From positions 1 to 64,000 of the forward strand of contig DATFQX010000130.1 of NCBI GenBank assembly GCA_035263865.1: DNA of 64,000 bases, given 5' to 3'. Origin of the DNA: VAZQ01 sp035263865 (GTDB lineage Bacteria > Pseudomonadota > Alphaproteobacteria > Rhizobiales > Xanthobacteraceae). A program made the position numbers and the translations under genes. The notes below the pieces were generated by a model that saw nothing but the letters and a program-made list of their open reading frames with translations, was not told the origin of the DNA and ran no database searches. Each line of letters starts with the position of its first letter. The first letter of the stretch is position 1. Below are positions 42,945-51,615 of the stretch, piece after piece.

Positions 42945-44678
42945 ATGGCTGAGGACGACATCGTCCAATTGATCGAGGATCCGCGCGGCAAACCGGCCGA
43001 GCAAGGTCCGCGTTGGAAAGTGGCGGTGATCGACGATGAGCCGGCTGTCCACGATGGCACGCGTTTCGCGCTCAGCGACTACCGTCTTAACGGACAAGGT
43101 CTTGAAATTTTATCGGCCTATTCGGCGGCCGAGGGCCGCGAGCTCATGCGCCGCCATCCCGACGTCGCCGTCGTCGTGCTCGATGTCATCATGGAGACCG
43201 ATACCGCCGGACTCGGCCTGGTGGAATTCATTCGCAAAGACCTCAAGAACGAGACCGTGCGCATCATCCTTCGTACCGGCCAACCGGGCCAAGCGCCGGA
43301 GCGCCGTGTCATCGTCGATTACGACATCAACGACTACAAGGCCAAGACTGAGCTCACCGCCGACAAGCTGTTTACCTCCTTGACCGCGGCGCTGCGCAGT
43401 TACCAACAGCTGCAGCGCATGGTGGAAACCCGGCGCGGACTCGAAATTATCATCGAGGCGGCATCGACCTTGTTCGACTTCAAGTCGATGCAGCGGCTCG
43501 CGGAAGGCGTTCTCACTCAGATTGGCTCGTTGCTGAACGTCGACTGCGCCGGAATCCTAGTGCTGCGCGAAGCGCAAGACACTCGCGAGACCTTCTCGGT
43601 ACTCGCGGGTTCGGGCTGCTATAGCCGTTTCATTGGCAGTGAGGTGTCGCAAATTCTCGACTACGACCTGCGACGGCTTGTTGCCGAGGCATTCGCCCGC
43701 CGGCACCACGAGTTCTCGCCGCGTCGCTCGGTCCTCTACATCAGCACTATGAGCGGACGTGAGGTCGTAGTCGTGCTTGAAGCACCGCGTCAACTCTCCA
43801 GCACCGATCGCACGCTCGTCGAGATCTTCTGCAGTCGCCTATCCATCGCCTTCGATAACGTCATCCTGTATGAGCAATTGCAAGGGGCGAACACGCGCCT
43901 CGAGGAGCGGGTTGCCGCGCGCACGCAAGAGTTGACGAACGCCAACCGTCGGCTCACCGCCCAGTGGGCACGACTGCGACAAGCGAACGCTTTCAAGAGC
44001 GAGATCCTCGGCACGGTCGCACACGACTTGAAAAATCCGCTCGGCGTGATCCTCGGCCGAACCGAAATATTGAAAGAGATGATCGCCGCAGCCGGTGCGC
44101 TCGATGACAATGTCAAAGTACAGATCGCCTATATCCGCGACGCAGCCAACCGGCTCACCGAAATGGTCGACGATCTGGTAGCTGACGCGATGGCCGATGC
44201 CCTCGACATCACCATCCGGCGCGAGCCTGTCGACATCTCGATCCTGGTGCAGGAAGTGGCGGAGGCGAACCGGCCGCTCGCCGCACGCAAGGAACAGACC
44301 ATTACGGTCGCCGCGCCCCCCAACCATGCGGCCATGTGCGACGCCGATCGCATCCGCGAGGCGATCGACAACCTCGTAAGCAACGCCGTCAAGTACAGTC
44401 CGATCGGCGGAGCCATCGACCTGTTGGTTGACCAGGAGGACGGCGGTATACTGGTCCGAGTCAGCGACCAGGGGGCAGGCTTTTCGCCGGAGGACATTTC
44501 CCGACTGTTCGGCCGTTTCCAACGGCTTTCGGCGAAGCCCACTGCAGGGGAAACGTCGACCGGCCTCGGCCTTTCGATCGTCAAGCGTATCGTCGATCTG
44601 CATGGTGGGCGGATCGCGGTTGACAGCGCCGGCCCGGGAAAGGGCGCGACGTTCAAGATGATATTGCCCGTGGCATGA
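42945..44678 (+). CDS. receiver-DUF3369-like-histidine kinase hybrid
   Basis: A 577-residue soluble protein. The N-terminal receiver has the acidic pocket VAVIDDEPAVHD and phosphoacceptor D80 in VVVLDVIMETD. A GAF-like middle region follows (LEIIIEAASTLFDFKSMQRL onward), as in DUF3369 proteins. A coiled linker leads to the HisKA domain with H360 in LGTVAHDLKNPLG, then a HATPase domain with NLVSNAVKYSP, SDQGAGFSPED and STGLGLSIVKRIVDLHGG. With no membrane segment it is a cytoplasmic relay that could take phosphate on D80 from the upstream kinase and start a second transfer. Its stop overlaps the next gene's start (ATGA). Confidence 0.92.
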   Translation: MAEDDIVQLIEDPRGKPAEQGPRWKVAVIDDEPAVHDGTRFALSDYRLNGQGLEILSAYSAAEGRELMRRHPDVAVVVLDVIMETDTAGLGLVEFIRKDLKNETVRIILRTGQPGQAPERRVIVDYDINDYKAKTELTADKLFTSLTAALRSYQQLQRMVETRRGLEIIIEAASTLFDFKSMQRLAEGVLTQIGSLLNVDCAGILVLREAQDTRETFSVLAGSGCYSRFIGSEVSQILDYDLRRLVAEAFARRHHEFSPRRSVLYISTMSGREVVVVLEAPRQLSSTDRTLVEIFCSRLSIAFDNVILYEQLQGANTRLEERVAARTQELTNANRRLTAQWARLRQANAFKSEILGTVAHDLKNPLGVILGRTEILKEMIAAAGALDDNVKVQIAYIRDAANRLTEMVDDLVADAMADALDITIRREPVDISILVQEVAEANRPLAARKEQTITVAAPPNHAAMCDADRIREAIDNLVSNAVKYSPIGGAIDLLVDQEDGGILVRVSDQGAGFSPEDISRLFGRFQRLSAKPTAGETSTGLGLSIVKRIVDLHGGRIAVDSAGPGKGATFKMILPVA

Positions 44679-45424
44679 CCCAAGCGCAGCACATCATCGT
44701 AGTGGACGACGAACAGCCCGCACGCGAGATGGTCGGGGACTATCTGCGCATGCACGGCTTCAGTGTCAGCTTGTGCGACGGCGGTGCCAGTCTGCGCAAC
44801 ACGATTGCGCAGCAGATGCCGGACCTCATCGTGCTCGATCTCAACATGCCGGAGGAGGACGGCCTGTCGATCATCCGCGATCTCAAGCGGCGCATCAGCG
44901 CGCCGATCATCATGCTCACCGCAACCGCGAGCGCGATCGACCGCGTGGTCGGCCTCGAGCTCGGCGCAGACGATTACTTGGCCAAACCCTGCGAGCTGCG
45001 CGAACTCCTGGCGCGCATCCGCTCGGTGCTGCGCCGCAGCAGCGCCGTTCAGCCAGAAGCGCGGCCAGCGGTCGGTGCGCCGGCTGCGGCGCCCACCCCG
45101 CGGGTGCGATTTGGCACCAAATGGCTCGACCACGACGCCCGGGCGCTGCGCGACGACGAGGGCAACGAGCATCCGCTCACGGCGTCGGAATATGGCCTGC
45201 TGAAGGTCTTCGCCGCCAATCCCAAGCGCGTGCTCTCGCGCGATCGCCTGCTGGAATTGGCCAATGCCCGTGACGCGGAGGCCTTCGACCGGGCCATCGA
45301 TCTGCGAATCATGCGCATCCGGCGGAAAATCGAGCCCGACCCGGCCCGACCTTCGGTCATCCGCACCGTGCGCGGCGGTGGCTACTTATTCTCCCCAACC
45401 GGCGAGGCATCGCCACTGGACTGA
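44675..45424 (+). CDS. OmpR/PhoB-family response regulator
   Basis: A 249-residue regulator. The receiver domain has VVDDEQPAREM, phosphoacceptor D55 in LIVLDLNMPEEDG and the conserved lysine in DDYLAKPCELRELLAR. An Ala/Pro linker (about 128-145) joins it to a winged-helix DNA-binding domain (LTASEYGLLKVFAANPKRVL, DRAIDLRIMRIRRKIE, IRTVRGGGYLFSP). It is the output of the DctP-kinase-hybrid chain. Its targets could include the sigma-factor gene 180 bases downstream, whose leader holds inverted repeats, or the catabolic operons around it. Confidence 0.94.
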   Translation: MTQAQHIIVVDDEQPAREMVGDYLRMHGFSVSLCDGGASLRNTIAQQMPDLIVLDLNMPEEDGLSIIRDLKRRISAPIIMLTATASAIDRVVGLELGADDYLAKPCELRELLARIRSVLRRSSAVQPEARPAVGAPAAAPTPRVRFGTKWLDHDARALRDDEGNEHPLTASEYGLLKVFAANPKRVLSRDRLLELANARDAEAFDRAIDLRIMRIRRKIEPDPARPSVIRTVRGGGYLFSPTGEASPLD

Positions 45425-45475
45425 GGCAAAATTGCCGCACCGGACGAAACACCGGCCGGTAGCTAATTACCTTTA

Positions 45476-45500
45476 TTTCGTCGTTAAGCTTGCGACGAAA
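45476..45500. promoter_or_regulatory. 25-base inverted repeat upstream of the ECF sigma gene
   Basis: TTTCGTCG and CGACGAAA are perfect 8-base arms around TTAAGCTTG, itself containing AAGCTT. No T-run follows, so it is not a normal terminator for the response-regulator gene. Partial repeats of the arm, CGAAAC preceded by GA or CA, occur at about 45445 and 45516 too. It is a good candidate operator in the sigma-factor promoter region. Confidence 0.5.
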
Positions 45501-45554
45501 CAATTCATCCCCGCCACGAAACCACTTTTCCCCCCTGACGTAACATCGAAGCAA

Positions 45555-45587
45555 CAGCCCTCTGCTAGTGAGATTGGTTAAGGGCTG
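45555..45587. promoter_or_regulatory. inverted repeat in the leader of the ECF sigma gene
   Basis: CAGCCCT (45555-45561) and AGGGCTG (45581-45587) form 7-base arms around a 19-base loop, ending 17 bases before the ATG. It could be an operator or a leader hairpin limiting translation. The AGGGGATC just before the start is the likely ribosome binding site. Confidence 0.4.
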
Positions 45588-45604
45588 ACTAACAGGGGAT
45601 CGTT

Positions 45605-46213
45605 ATGCAAAATCAGTATGTGCTGCGCGACATTGCGTCGCCGCACTTGAGGGGTTCTGCGCAAGAGACGTCGGACGAGGCGCTCATCGGCCTCATTGCC
45701 GACGGCGACAAGCGCGCCATGCAAGTGCTCTACGCCCGGCATAATGTCAGGGTGTACCGGTTCATTCTCCGCCTGGCGGGAAACCAGTCGCTGGCCGAGG
45801 ATCTCGTGAGCGAGGTCTTCCTCGACGTGTGGCGCCAGGCCGAGGCCTTCGAATCCAAATCCCAAGTCTCGACTTGGCTGCTCGCAATCGCCCGCTACAA
45901 ATCGCTCTCGGCGTTGCGGCGCCGGACCGACGAGCACTTGGACGACCAGATGGCCGCGACGATCGAGGATACGGCCGACGATCCGGAGACCGTGGCCCAC
46001 AAGAAGGATCGCAGCACGATCGTACAGAAGTGTCTGCGGCAGCTTTCGCCTGCGCACCGCGAAGTCATCGACCTCGTGTACTACCACGAGAAATCGGTTG
46101 ACGAAGTCGCGCAAATCGTCGGTGTGCCCGCAGCAACCGTGAAGACCCGCATGTTCTATGCCCGGAACAAAATGGCCGACCTCCTCAAACAGTCGGGAGT
46201 GAGCGCACTCTGA
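45605..46213 (+). CDS. ECF-type RNA polymerase sigma factor
   Basis: A 202-residue sigma factor with sigma-70 region 2 (ALIGLIADGDKRAMQVLYAR through LVSEVFLDVWRQAEAF and TWLLAIARYKSLSALRRR) and region 4 (CLRQLSPAHREVIDLVYYHE, then VDEVAQIVGVPAATVKTRM). Region 3 is missing, as in the extracytoplasmic-function class. No anti-sigma gene follows; the next gene is convergent and encodes a small membrane protein. A strong hairpin terminator comes 60 bases after the stop, so it seems to be transcribed alone. The response regulator just upstream and the inverted repeats in the leader are possible controls. Confidence 0.92.
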   Translation: MQNQYVLRDIASPHLRGSAQETSDEALIGLIADGDKRAMQVLYARHNVRVYRFILRLAGNQSLAEDLVSEVFLDVWRQAEAFESKSQVSTWLLAIARYKSLSALRRRTDEHLDDQMAATIEDTADDPETVAHKKDRSTIVQKCLRQLSPAHREVIDLVYYHEKSVDEVAQIVGVPAATVKTRMFYARNKMADLLKQSGVSAL

Positions 46214-46273
46214 TCGCGGCGTCCGCGTCCCTTCGGACGATCGCTCTCATCTCAATGTCCATGATCAGGTTGG

Positions 46274-46310
46274 GCGGGCTGGCGCCAAAGTGCCAGCCCG
46301 CTCTCCATTT
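46274..46310. terminator. strong hairpin between convergent sigma and membrane-protein genes
   Basis: GCGGGCTGGC (46274-46283) pairs perfectly with GCCAGCCCGC (46292-46301) around an 8-base loop. TCTCCATTTT follows on the plus strand, so it can end sigma-factor transcription and, as a bidirectional hairpin, perhaps the opposite gene. Confidence 0.8.
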
Positions 46311-46340
46311 TGTGCCGCGCGTGAGGGGAAGGTTAGGCGC

Positions 46341-46622
46341 TCAGAGGCGCCGCCAAATCAATACTCGGAAAAGACCGATGGCGATGATGACCGCCAGCAG
46401 CAAGCCTGCCAGTGGAAGCAGGACGACGAACGCCCCCACCAACAATAGGAAAAAGAGTGCCGCCAGCACCGCGACCATGACCCCCATGAGCGCAAAGCCG
46501 ACGGGACTAATCCTCGCCACATAGATGCGTTGCGCGCCATCGAATGATGCCCCACGCGAGCGTACATCGCCGGGCGGAATAATTTCCGGCTCGCCGGGTT
46601 GATTGGATCGTCGTCGGTCCAT
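46341..46622 (-). CDS. small conserved membrane protein of unknown function
   Basis: A 93-residue protein with a polar N-terminal half (MDRRRSNQPGEPEIIPPGDV, QRIYVARISP) and two adjacent hydrophobic stretches (GFALMGVMVAVLAALFFLLL and VLLPLAGLLLAVIIAIGLF), ending RVLIWRRL. The start is set by AAGAGG seven bases before the ATG; a longer in-frame ORF upstream has no such support. Similar proteins with an EIIPP and QRIYVAR motif are conserved in Bradyrhizobium relatives. Nothing in the sequence gives its function. It is not obviously an anti-sigma factor, since it faces the sigma gene from the opposite strand. Confidence 0.65.
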   Translation of the reverse strand: MDRRRSNQPGEPEIIPPGDVRSRGASFDGAQRIYVARISPVGFALMGVMVAVLAALFFLLLVGAFVVLLPLAGLLLAVIIAIGLFRVLIWRRL

Positions 46623-46856
46623 GTCCGCCTCTTTTCGTCGCCCTCCTCGAGTTGCAATGTAAGGATGTGAGGCGGCGACCACAACGGGAGCACTGCACCG
46701 CGTCGCTCGGGACGGCGGGGGAACTGGCGTAGGCAAGACCGCGCTGCAGGGCTATGCTGCATAACGCCCGCAGGCGCCTTCAATCCTCTAATTCACCGGC
46801 CTGCGCCGCCGTAAAGCAAGAACAAGAGGATCACGACGCATTCGCGAGAGGAGTTC

Positions 46857-47318
46857 ATGGCACAACTCAACATCAATGGCAGCATTCGTGACGTGGAGGT
46901 GGAACCTGATACGCCGCTGCTGTGGGTCATCCGAGAGCAGGTCGGCCTCACCGGAACGAAATATGGCTGCGGCATCGCTCAATGCGGCGCCTGCTCCGTC
47001 CACATCAACGATGAAGTGCAGCGCTCCTGCTCGATCCGCGTCGCAGACGTGAAAGCGACCGACCGGATTGTCACCATCGAGGGGCTCTCCTCCAACGGCT
47101 CGCATCCCGTGCAGAAGGCATGGGCGGCAATCGACGTGCCCCAGTGCGGCTATTGCCAGTCGGGACAGATCATGGCTGCTGCTGCATTGCTCAAGCGAAC
47201 GCCGAAACCAACCGATCAAGACATCGACGAGGCCATGACCAATATCTGCCGATGTGGAACCTATCAGCGCATCCGAGCCGCCGTGCACATGGCGGCCAGC
47301 GACACGTCCAGAACATAG
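46857..47318 (+). CDS. [2Fe-2S] small subunit, isoquinoline 1-oxidoreductase alpha type (IorA-like)
   Basis: A 153-residue two-cluster iron-sulfur protein: GCGIAQCGACSVHINDE with a later Cys for the plant-type cluster, and QCGYCQSGQIM plus ICRCGTYQRI for the second. The GYCQSGQ and CRCGTY variants are those of IorA-type subunits rather than CoxS. GAGAGGAG precedes the ATG. It forms the electron-transfer subunit with the IorB-like protein encoded 11 bases downstream. No FAD subunit is attached, in line with the family, which delivers electrons to a cytochrome. Confidence 0.93.
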   Translation: MAQLNINGSIRDVEVEPDTPLLWVIREQVGLTGTKYGCGIAQCGACSVHINDEVQRSCSIRVADVKATDRIVTIEGLSSNGSHPVQKAWAAIDVPQCGYCQSGQIMAAAALLKRTPKPTDQDIDEAMTNICRCGTYQRIRAAVHMAASDTSRT

Positions 47319-47329
47319 GGAGGCCTGCC

Positions 47330-49531
47330 GTGAAAAATACGCTCCGCGGCAAAGCCGGAAAACTTTCGCGCCGTACATTCATTGTCGGCTCCGCCGCCGC
47401 CGCCGGCGGGCTCGCGCTCGGATTCAATTTGCAATCCGGCTTCGGTTCCGCCCTCGCGCAGAGCGCGGATGACGGCGTCGAGGTCACTGCATGGGTCCTC
47501 ATAAAGCCCGACGACACCTGCGTGATCCGTGTGGCACGCTCGGAGATGGGACAGGGCACCATTACCGGCCTCGCCCAGCTCGTGGCTGAAGAGCTGGAAT
47601 GCGATTGGAAGAAGGTGACGGTGGAAAGGGTCACGCCCGGACAAAACCTGGCCCGCAAACGCGCGTGGGGTGAGATGTCAACGGGCGGGAGCCGCGGCAT
47701 CCGTACCTCGCACGATCACGTGCGCCGCGGTGGCGCCGCAGCGCGCATGATGCTGCTGCAGGCGGCGGCCGGGGAGTGGAAGGTCCCAGTTGGCGAACTC
47801 ACCGTCGCGGACAGTGTAATCACCCACGCCGCGTCCGCCCGGTCATTGAGCTATGGCAAGCTCGCGGCGGCCGCAGCCAAGCTTGCGGCCCCCGATCCCA
47901 AAACGATCAGGCTCAAGGACCCGAAAGACTGGAAGATCGCCGGCAAGCCGGTGAAACGGCTCGATACTGCAGACAAGCTCGACGGCAGCAAGATTTTCGG
48001 CGTCGACGTCAAGCTGCCGGGCATGCTGTGCGCGGCGATCAAGGATTGCCCGGTGTTCGGCGGCAAGGTCGCCAGCTACGACCAAGCAAAGATTGCGGGC
48101 CGCCCCGGCGTCCAGAAGGTCGTGAAGGTGAAGGACAGCGCCGTCGCGGTCGTCGCCGATACATGGTGGCGGGCAAAAACGGCGCTCGAAGCGCTCCCGA
48201 TCGTGTGGGACGAGGGTCCCAACGCCTCCGTATCGAACGCGACCATTGCCGAGCAGCTCAAGGAAGGGCTCACTGCGGCCGTTACCAACGGCGACCGCCG
48301 GAATGGGGACGCGCTCAAAGCGATCGAGACGGCGGCCAAAAAGGTCGAAGCGATTTACAGCACGCCCTTTCTCGCCCACGCGACCATGGAGCCCATGAAT
48401 ACCACGGTGCGGATTTCTGCCGAGAAAGCCGAGGCATGGGTGCCGACGCAGAATGCGGAAGCCTCGCTCGCCGCGCTTTCGGAAGCCTCCGGCGTGCCGC
48501 TCGCCCAATGCGAGGTCTACAGGACAGATCTCGGCGGAGGCTTTGGCCGACGCGGCGGCACGCAGGACTTCGTCCATAAGGCGGTGGCGATCGCCAAGGA
48601 GTTTCCTGGAGTCCCGATCAAGCTGATCTGGAGCCGCGAGGAAGACCAGGCGCACGATTTCTTCCGGCCGATCTCGCAATGCCGGATGGCCGCTGGACTA
48701 GACTCCGACGGCAATCTCATCGCGCTGCATGTGCGCATATGCGGCCAATCGATCAACGCGACGTTGAATCCGGCGGGGATCGTGAACGGCAAGGACCGGC
48801 GCCAGTTGCAAGGGCTTTGGGAAGAGCCGGACGCTGCGCAGCTCGGCTACACCGTGCCGAATCTCCTCATCGAATATGTCATGCGCAACACCCATGTTCC
48901 GGTCGGGCCCTGGCGCGGCGTCAACACCAACCAGAACGGCGTCTACATGGAATGCTTCATTGACGAGGTGGCGCGCGCAGCGGGCAAGGATCCGCTCGAG
49001 TTCCGCCGCGCGCTCATGAGCAAACATCCCAAGCACCTCGCGGTGCTCAACGCCGCGGCACAGAAAGCCGATTGGAGCAGGCCGCTGCCTTCCGGCATTC
49101 ATCGCGGAATTGCGCAGTTCATGAACCAGGGTACCACTACGGCCGCCGTCGCCGAGGTTTCCGTGAGCGACCGCGGACAAGTCAAGGTCCACCGCATGGT
49201 GGTGGCGCTCGATTGCGGGCATGTCGTCAACCCCGACCAGGTCGCGGCCCAGATCGAAGGGACGGTCGCCTTCGGGCTGACCGCGACACTCTATGGCGAG
49301 TGCAGGGTCAAGGACGGACGGATGGTGGATTTGAACTTCGACAGCTACCCGATCATGCGGCTCGCCGAGATGCCGAAGGTGGAAGCGGTGCTCGTGCCGA
49401 GCGGTGATGGCTGGGGCGGCGTCGGCGAGCCGTCGATCAGCGTGGTGGCACCCGCGGTGCTCAACGCGATCCACGCGGCGACCGGCAAGCCGGTGCGCCA
49501 GCTGCCGCTGAAGAACGTCAAGCTGGTTTAG
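47330..49531 (+). CDS. Mo hydroxylase large subunit, isoquinoline 1-oxidoreductase beta type (IorB-like), Tat-exported
   Basis: A 733-residue molybdopterin subunit starting at GTG. A twin-arginine leader is clear: KLSRRTFIVGSAAAAGGLAL, cleavage near ALAQS. The body has ARSEMGQGTITGLAQLVAEE, DLGGGFGRRGGTQDFVHKAV, GPWRGVNTNQNGVYMECFID, and the catalytic-glutamate motif GWGGVGEPSISVV. It is thus a periplasmic aldehyde or N-heterocycle oxidoreductase working with the IorA-like subunit. The usual cytochrome c partner gene is not next to it. A terminator hairpin 22 bases after the stop closes this two-gene operon. Confidence 0.93.
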   Translation: MKNTLRGKAGKLSRRTFIVGSAAAAGGLALGFNLQSGFGSALAQSADDGVEVTAWVLIKPDDTCVIRVARSEMGQGTITGLAQLVAEELECDWKKVTVERVTPGQNLARKRAWGEMSTGGSRGIRTSHDHVRRGGAAARMMLLQAAAGEWKVPVGELTVADSVITHAASARSLSYGKLAAAAAKLAAPDPKTIRLKDPKDWKIAGKPVKRLDTADKLDGSKIFGVDVKLPGMLCAAIKDCPVFGGKVASYDQAKIAGRPGVQKVVKVKDSAVAVVADTWWRAKTALEALPIVWDEGPNASVSNATIAEQLKEGLTAAVTNGDRRNGDALKAIETAAKKVEAIYSTPFLAHATMEPMNTTVRISAEKAEAWVPTQNAEASLAALSEASGVPLAQCEVYRTDLGGGFGRRGGTQDFVHKAVAIAKEFPGVPIKLIWSREEDQAHDFFRPISQCRMAAGLDSDGNLIALHVRICGQSINATLNPAGIVNGKDRRQLQGLWEEPDAAQLGYTVPNLLIEYVMRNTHVPVGPWRGVNTNQNGVYMECFIDEVARAAGKDPLEFRRALMSKHPKHLAVLNAAAQKADWSRPLPSGIHRGIAQFMNQGTTTAAVAEVSVSDRGQVKVHRMVVALDCGHVVNPDQVAAQIEGTVAFGLTATLYGECRVKDGRMVDLNFDSYPIMRLAEMPKVEAVLVPSGDGWGGVGEPSISVVAPAVLNAIHAATGKPVRQLPLKNVKLV

Positions 49532-49552
49532 CTCGACTTTCGCCAAGCGCAA

Positions 49553-49579
49553 CCCCCGGCCTAACCGGGGGTCATTTTT
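49553..49579 (+). terminator. intrinsic terminator after the IorAB-like operon
   Basis: CCCCCGG (49553-49559) pairs with CCGGGGG (49565-49571) around CCTAA, followed by TCATTTTT. This is a textbook Rho-independent terminator and separates the IorAB pair from the shikimate dehydrogenase gene. Confidence 0.88.
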
Positions 49580-49689
49580 CGCGATGCCCATACGTGGAAA
49601 GGAGCGGGATCATCGCGCCGCTGTGGTGCGTTTTCGATTCCTCGTTACAATCGGACCATTGCGTTCAATTCAGCCGATCATCGTCGCGA

Positions 49690-50538
49690 ATGAGCCATGA
49701 CCATCCTGACCGCTTCCTGCTCGCCGGCGTGATGGGCGACCCGGTGATGCATTCGCGCTCGCCAAAGCTGCACAATTACTGGCTCGCGAAGTACGGGCTT
49801 GCCGGCGTCTACGTGCCGCTGGCCATTGCCGCCGGACACGTACGCGCGGCCCTGCGGGCGCTCCCGGCGCTCGGCTTTTCCGGCTGCAATCTGACCATCC
49901 CGCATAAAGAAGCTGCGCTTGGGATCGTCGACAAAATCGATCCGCTCGCGCGTCGCATCGGTGCGGTGAACTGCGTGGTTGTGGCGGCGGATGGATCACT
50001 CGAAGGACAGAACCACGACGCTTTCGGCTACATCGAAAGTGTGCGCGAGGCCCAGCCCAGCTGGCGTGCAGACGCAGGCCCGATCGTGGTGATTGGCGCG
50101 GGCGGCGGCGCCCGGGCCGTGCTGGTCAGCCTGATCGATGCGGGCGCCCGCGAAATTCGCCTGGTCAATCGCACGCTGATGCGCGCCAAGACATTGGCGA
50201 GCGAACTGGCCGGCCCGATCACGGCAGTAAGATGGGAGGAACGCAAGGCCGCGCTCGAGGGCGCGGTGATGCTGATCAATGCCACCAGCCAGGGCATGGT
50301 CGGCGAGCCGCCGTTGGACCTTGCGCTCGATCCTCTGCCGGTGAGCGCGCTTGTATCAGATATCATCTATATTCCGCGCGAGACGGCGCTGCTTGCCGCC
50401 GCGCGCAAGCGCGGCAATCCGACGGTGAACGGGCTCGGCATGTTGCTGCACCAGGCGCGGCCGGCCTTCCACGCCTGGTTCGGCATCATGCCCGCGGTAA
50501 CACCGGAATTGCGCACCATGATCGAGGCGACGACGTGA
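49690..50538 (+). CDS. shikimate/quinate dehydrogenase family protein (AroE-like)
   Basis: A 282-residue AroE family enzyme: HSRSPKLHNYWL (substrate serines 22 and 24), catalytic K73 in NLTIPHKEAAL, D110 in GQNHDAFGY, and NADP-binding VVIGAGGGARAVLVSLID with the later NRTLMRAKTLA arginine. The C-terminal GLGMLLHQARPAFHAWFG is standard. It converts 3-dehydroshikimate and shikimate, or quinate in catabolic paralogues. Placed with a Bug protein, a carboxymuconolactone-decarboxylase-like protein and a quinone oxidoreductase rather than aromatic biosynthesis genes, it is more likely a catabolic copy (inference). Confidence 0.9.
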   Translation: MSHDHPDRFLLAGVMGDPVMHSRSPKLHNYWLAKYGLAGVYVPLAIAAGHVRAALRALPALGFSGCNLTIPHKEAALGIVDKIDPLARRIGAVNCVVVAADGSLEGQNHDAFGYIESVREAQPSWRADAGPIVVIGAGGGARAVLVSLIDAGAREIRLVNRTLMRAKTLASELAGPITAVRWEERKAALEGAVMLINATSQGMVGEPPLDLALDPLPVSALVSDIIYIPRETALLAAARKRGNPTVNGLGMLLHQARPAFHAWFGIMPAVTPELRTMIEATT

Positions 50539-50610
50539 GTACCCCTTAGTTGAAGCTCAAGGGAACGACGCGATCACGATGACCAGCATGTGGCTGGCGG
50601 AGGAAAATGC

Positions 50611-51588
50611 ATGAAACGACGTGAGGTGCTGGGCGGCGGCTTGACCCTCTTGGCCACCGCGATGGCAGCGCCACGCAGCCGTGCCTATCCGGATCATGTC
50701 ATAAAGCTCGTCATTCCGTTCTCGCCGGGCGGCGCAACCGATGTGGTCGGCCGGCTCTGGGCCGAGAAGATGAAGCCTGTGCTCGGCACCGTGGTGACCG
50801 AGAACCGTGGCGGCGGTGGCGGGGTGACCGGTGCCGCCGAAGTGGCGCGCGCACAACCGGACGGCCACACTTTCCTATTCGGCAACACCAGCACGCAAGT
50901 GCTCATTCCCGCGATCATCCCTCATCCACCCTACGATCCGCTCAAGGATTTTGCCGGCATTTACATCCTCTGCAACGCACCGACGTCGATCGTGATCCAC
51001 GCCTCGGTGCCTGCGCGCAACCTCGCTGAGCTCATCGCCTATGCGAAGGCCAATCCGGGCAAACTCTCCTATGGGTCGGCCGGCGCCGGGACGCTCACCA
51101 ATTTGGCAGGCGAATTGTTCAAACAACTGATCGGCGCACCCGACATTGTCCATATTCCGTACAAGGGCGCGGCGCCCGGCATCGCCGACCTCGCCAGCGG
51201 CTACATTCCCATGATGACACCGAACGTGGGCGGACCGCTTATCGAGTTTCATCGTGCGAGGAAGGTGCGCATCCTTGCAGTCAACGCGCCGACGCGCATC
51301 AAGGCGGCGCCCGACATTCCCACGGCGATCGAGGCGGGCTTGCCCGACATGATCGCTGGCAATCTCAATGGGCTGTTTGCTCCGGCCGGGCTCGCCAAAC
51401 CCACGATCGACCGCATCACTGAGGCGACCCGAGATATGATGGCGAACGCCGATGTTCAGCGCATCTTGATCGCCTCCGGCTTCGAGCCGATCCTCGATTC
51501 CGGGCCTGAAGCGACACAGCAATTCATCAGCCAGGAGCTAAAGCGCTGGGCCCCGATCATAAAGGCGACCGGTTTCAAGATGGAGTAG
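50611..51588 (+). CDS. Bug/TctC-family periplasmic binding protein
   Basis: A 325-residue binding protein with a leader (MKRREVLGGGLTLLATAMAA). The mature part has YPDHVIKLVIPFSPGGATDV, GTVVTENRGGGGGVTGAAEV, GKLSYGSAGAGTLTNLAGEL, HIPYKGAAPGIADLASGYIP, and PTAIEAGLPDMIAGNLNGLF, all standard Bug blocks. GGAGGAAA precedes the ATG. The R-R in the leader hints at Tat export. It probably captures the carboxylate handled by the adjacent AroE-like and CMD-like enzymes; no permease is adjacent, so it may share TctAB. Confidence 0.92.
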   Translation: MKRREVLGGGLTLLATAMAAPRSRAYPDHVIKLVIPFSPGGATDVVGRLWAEKMKPVLGTVVTENRGGGGGVTGAAEVARAQPDGHTFLFGNTSTQVLIPAIIPHPPYDPLKDFAGIYILCNAPTSIVIHASVPARNLAELIAYAKANPGKLSYGSAGAGTLTNLAGELFKQLIGAPDIVHIPYKGAAPGIADLASGYIPMMTPNVGGPLIEFHRARKVRILAVNAPTRIKAAPDIPTAIEAGLPDMIAGNLNGLFAPAGLAKPTIDRITEATRDMMANADVQRILIASGFEPILDSGPEATQQFISQELKRWAPIIKATGFKME

Positions 51589-51615
51589 CCTTGCCGGTCG
51601 AAAGAGAACACTGCA

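Noticed and set aside
47120..47329. 70-residue N-terminal extension of the IorB-like protein
   Set aside because: It overlaps the IorA gene in another frame; the GTG just before the twin-arginine leader is the sensible start.
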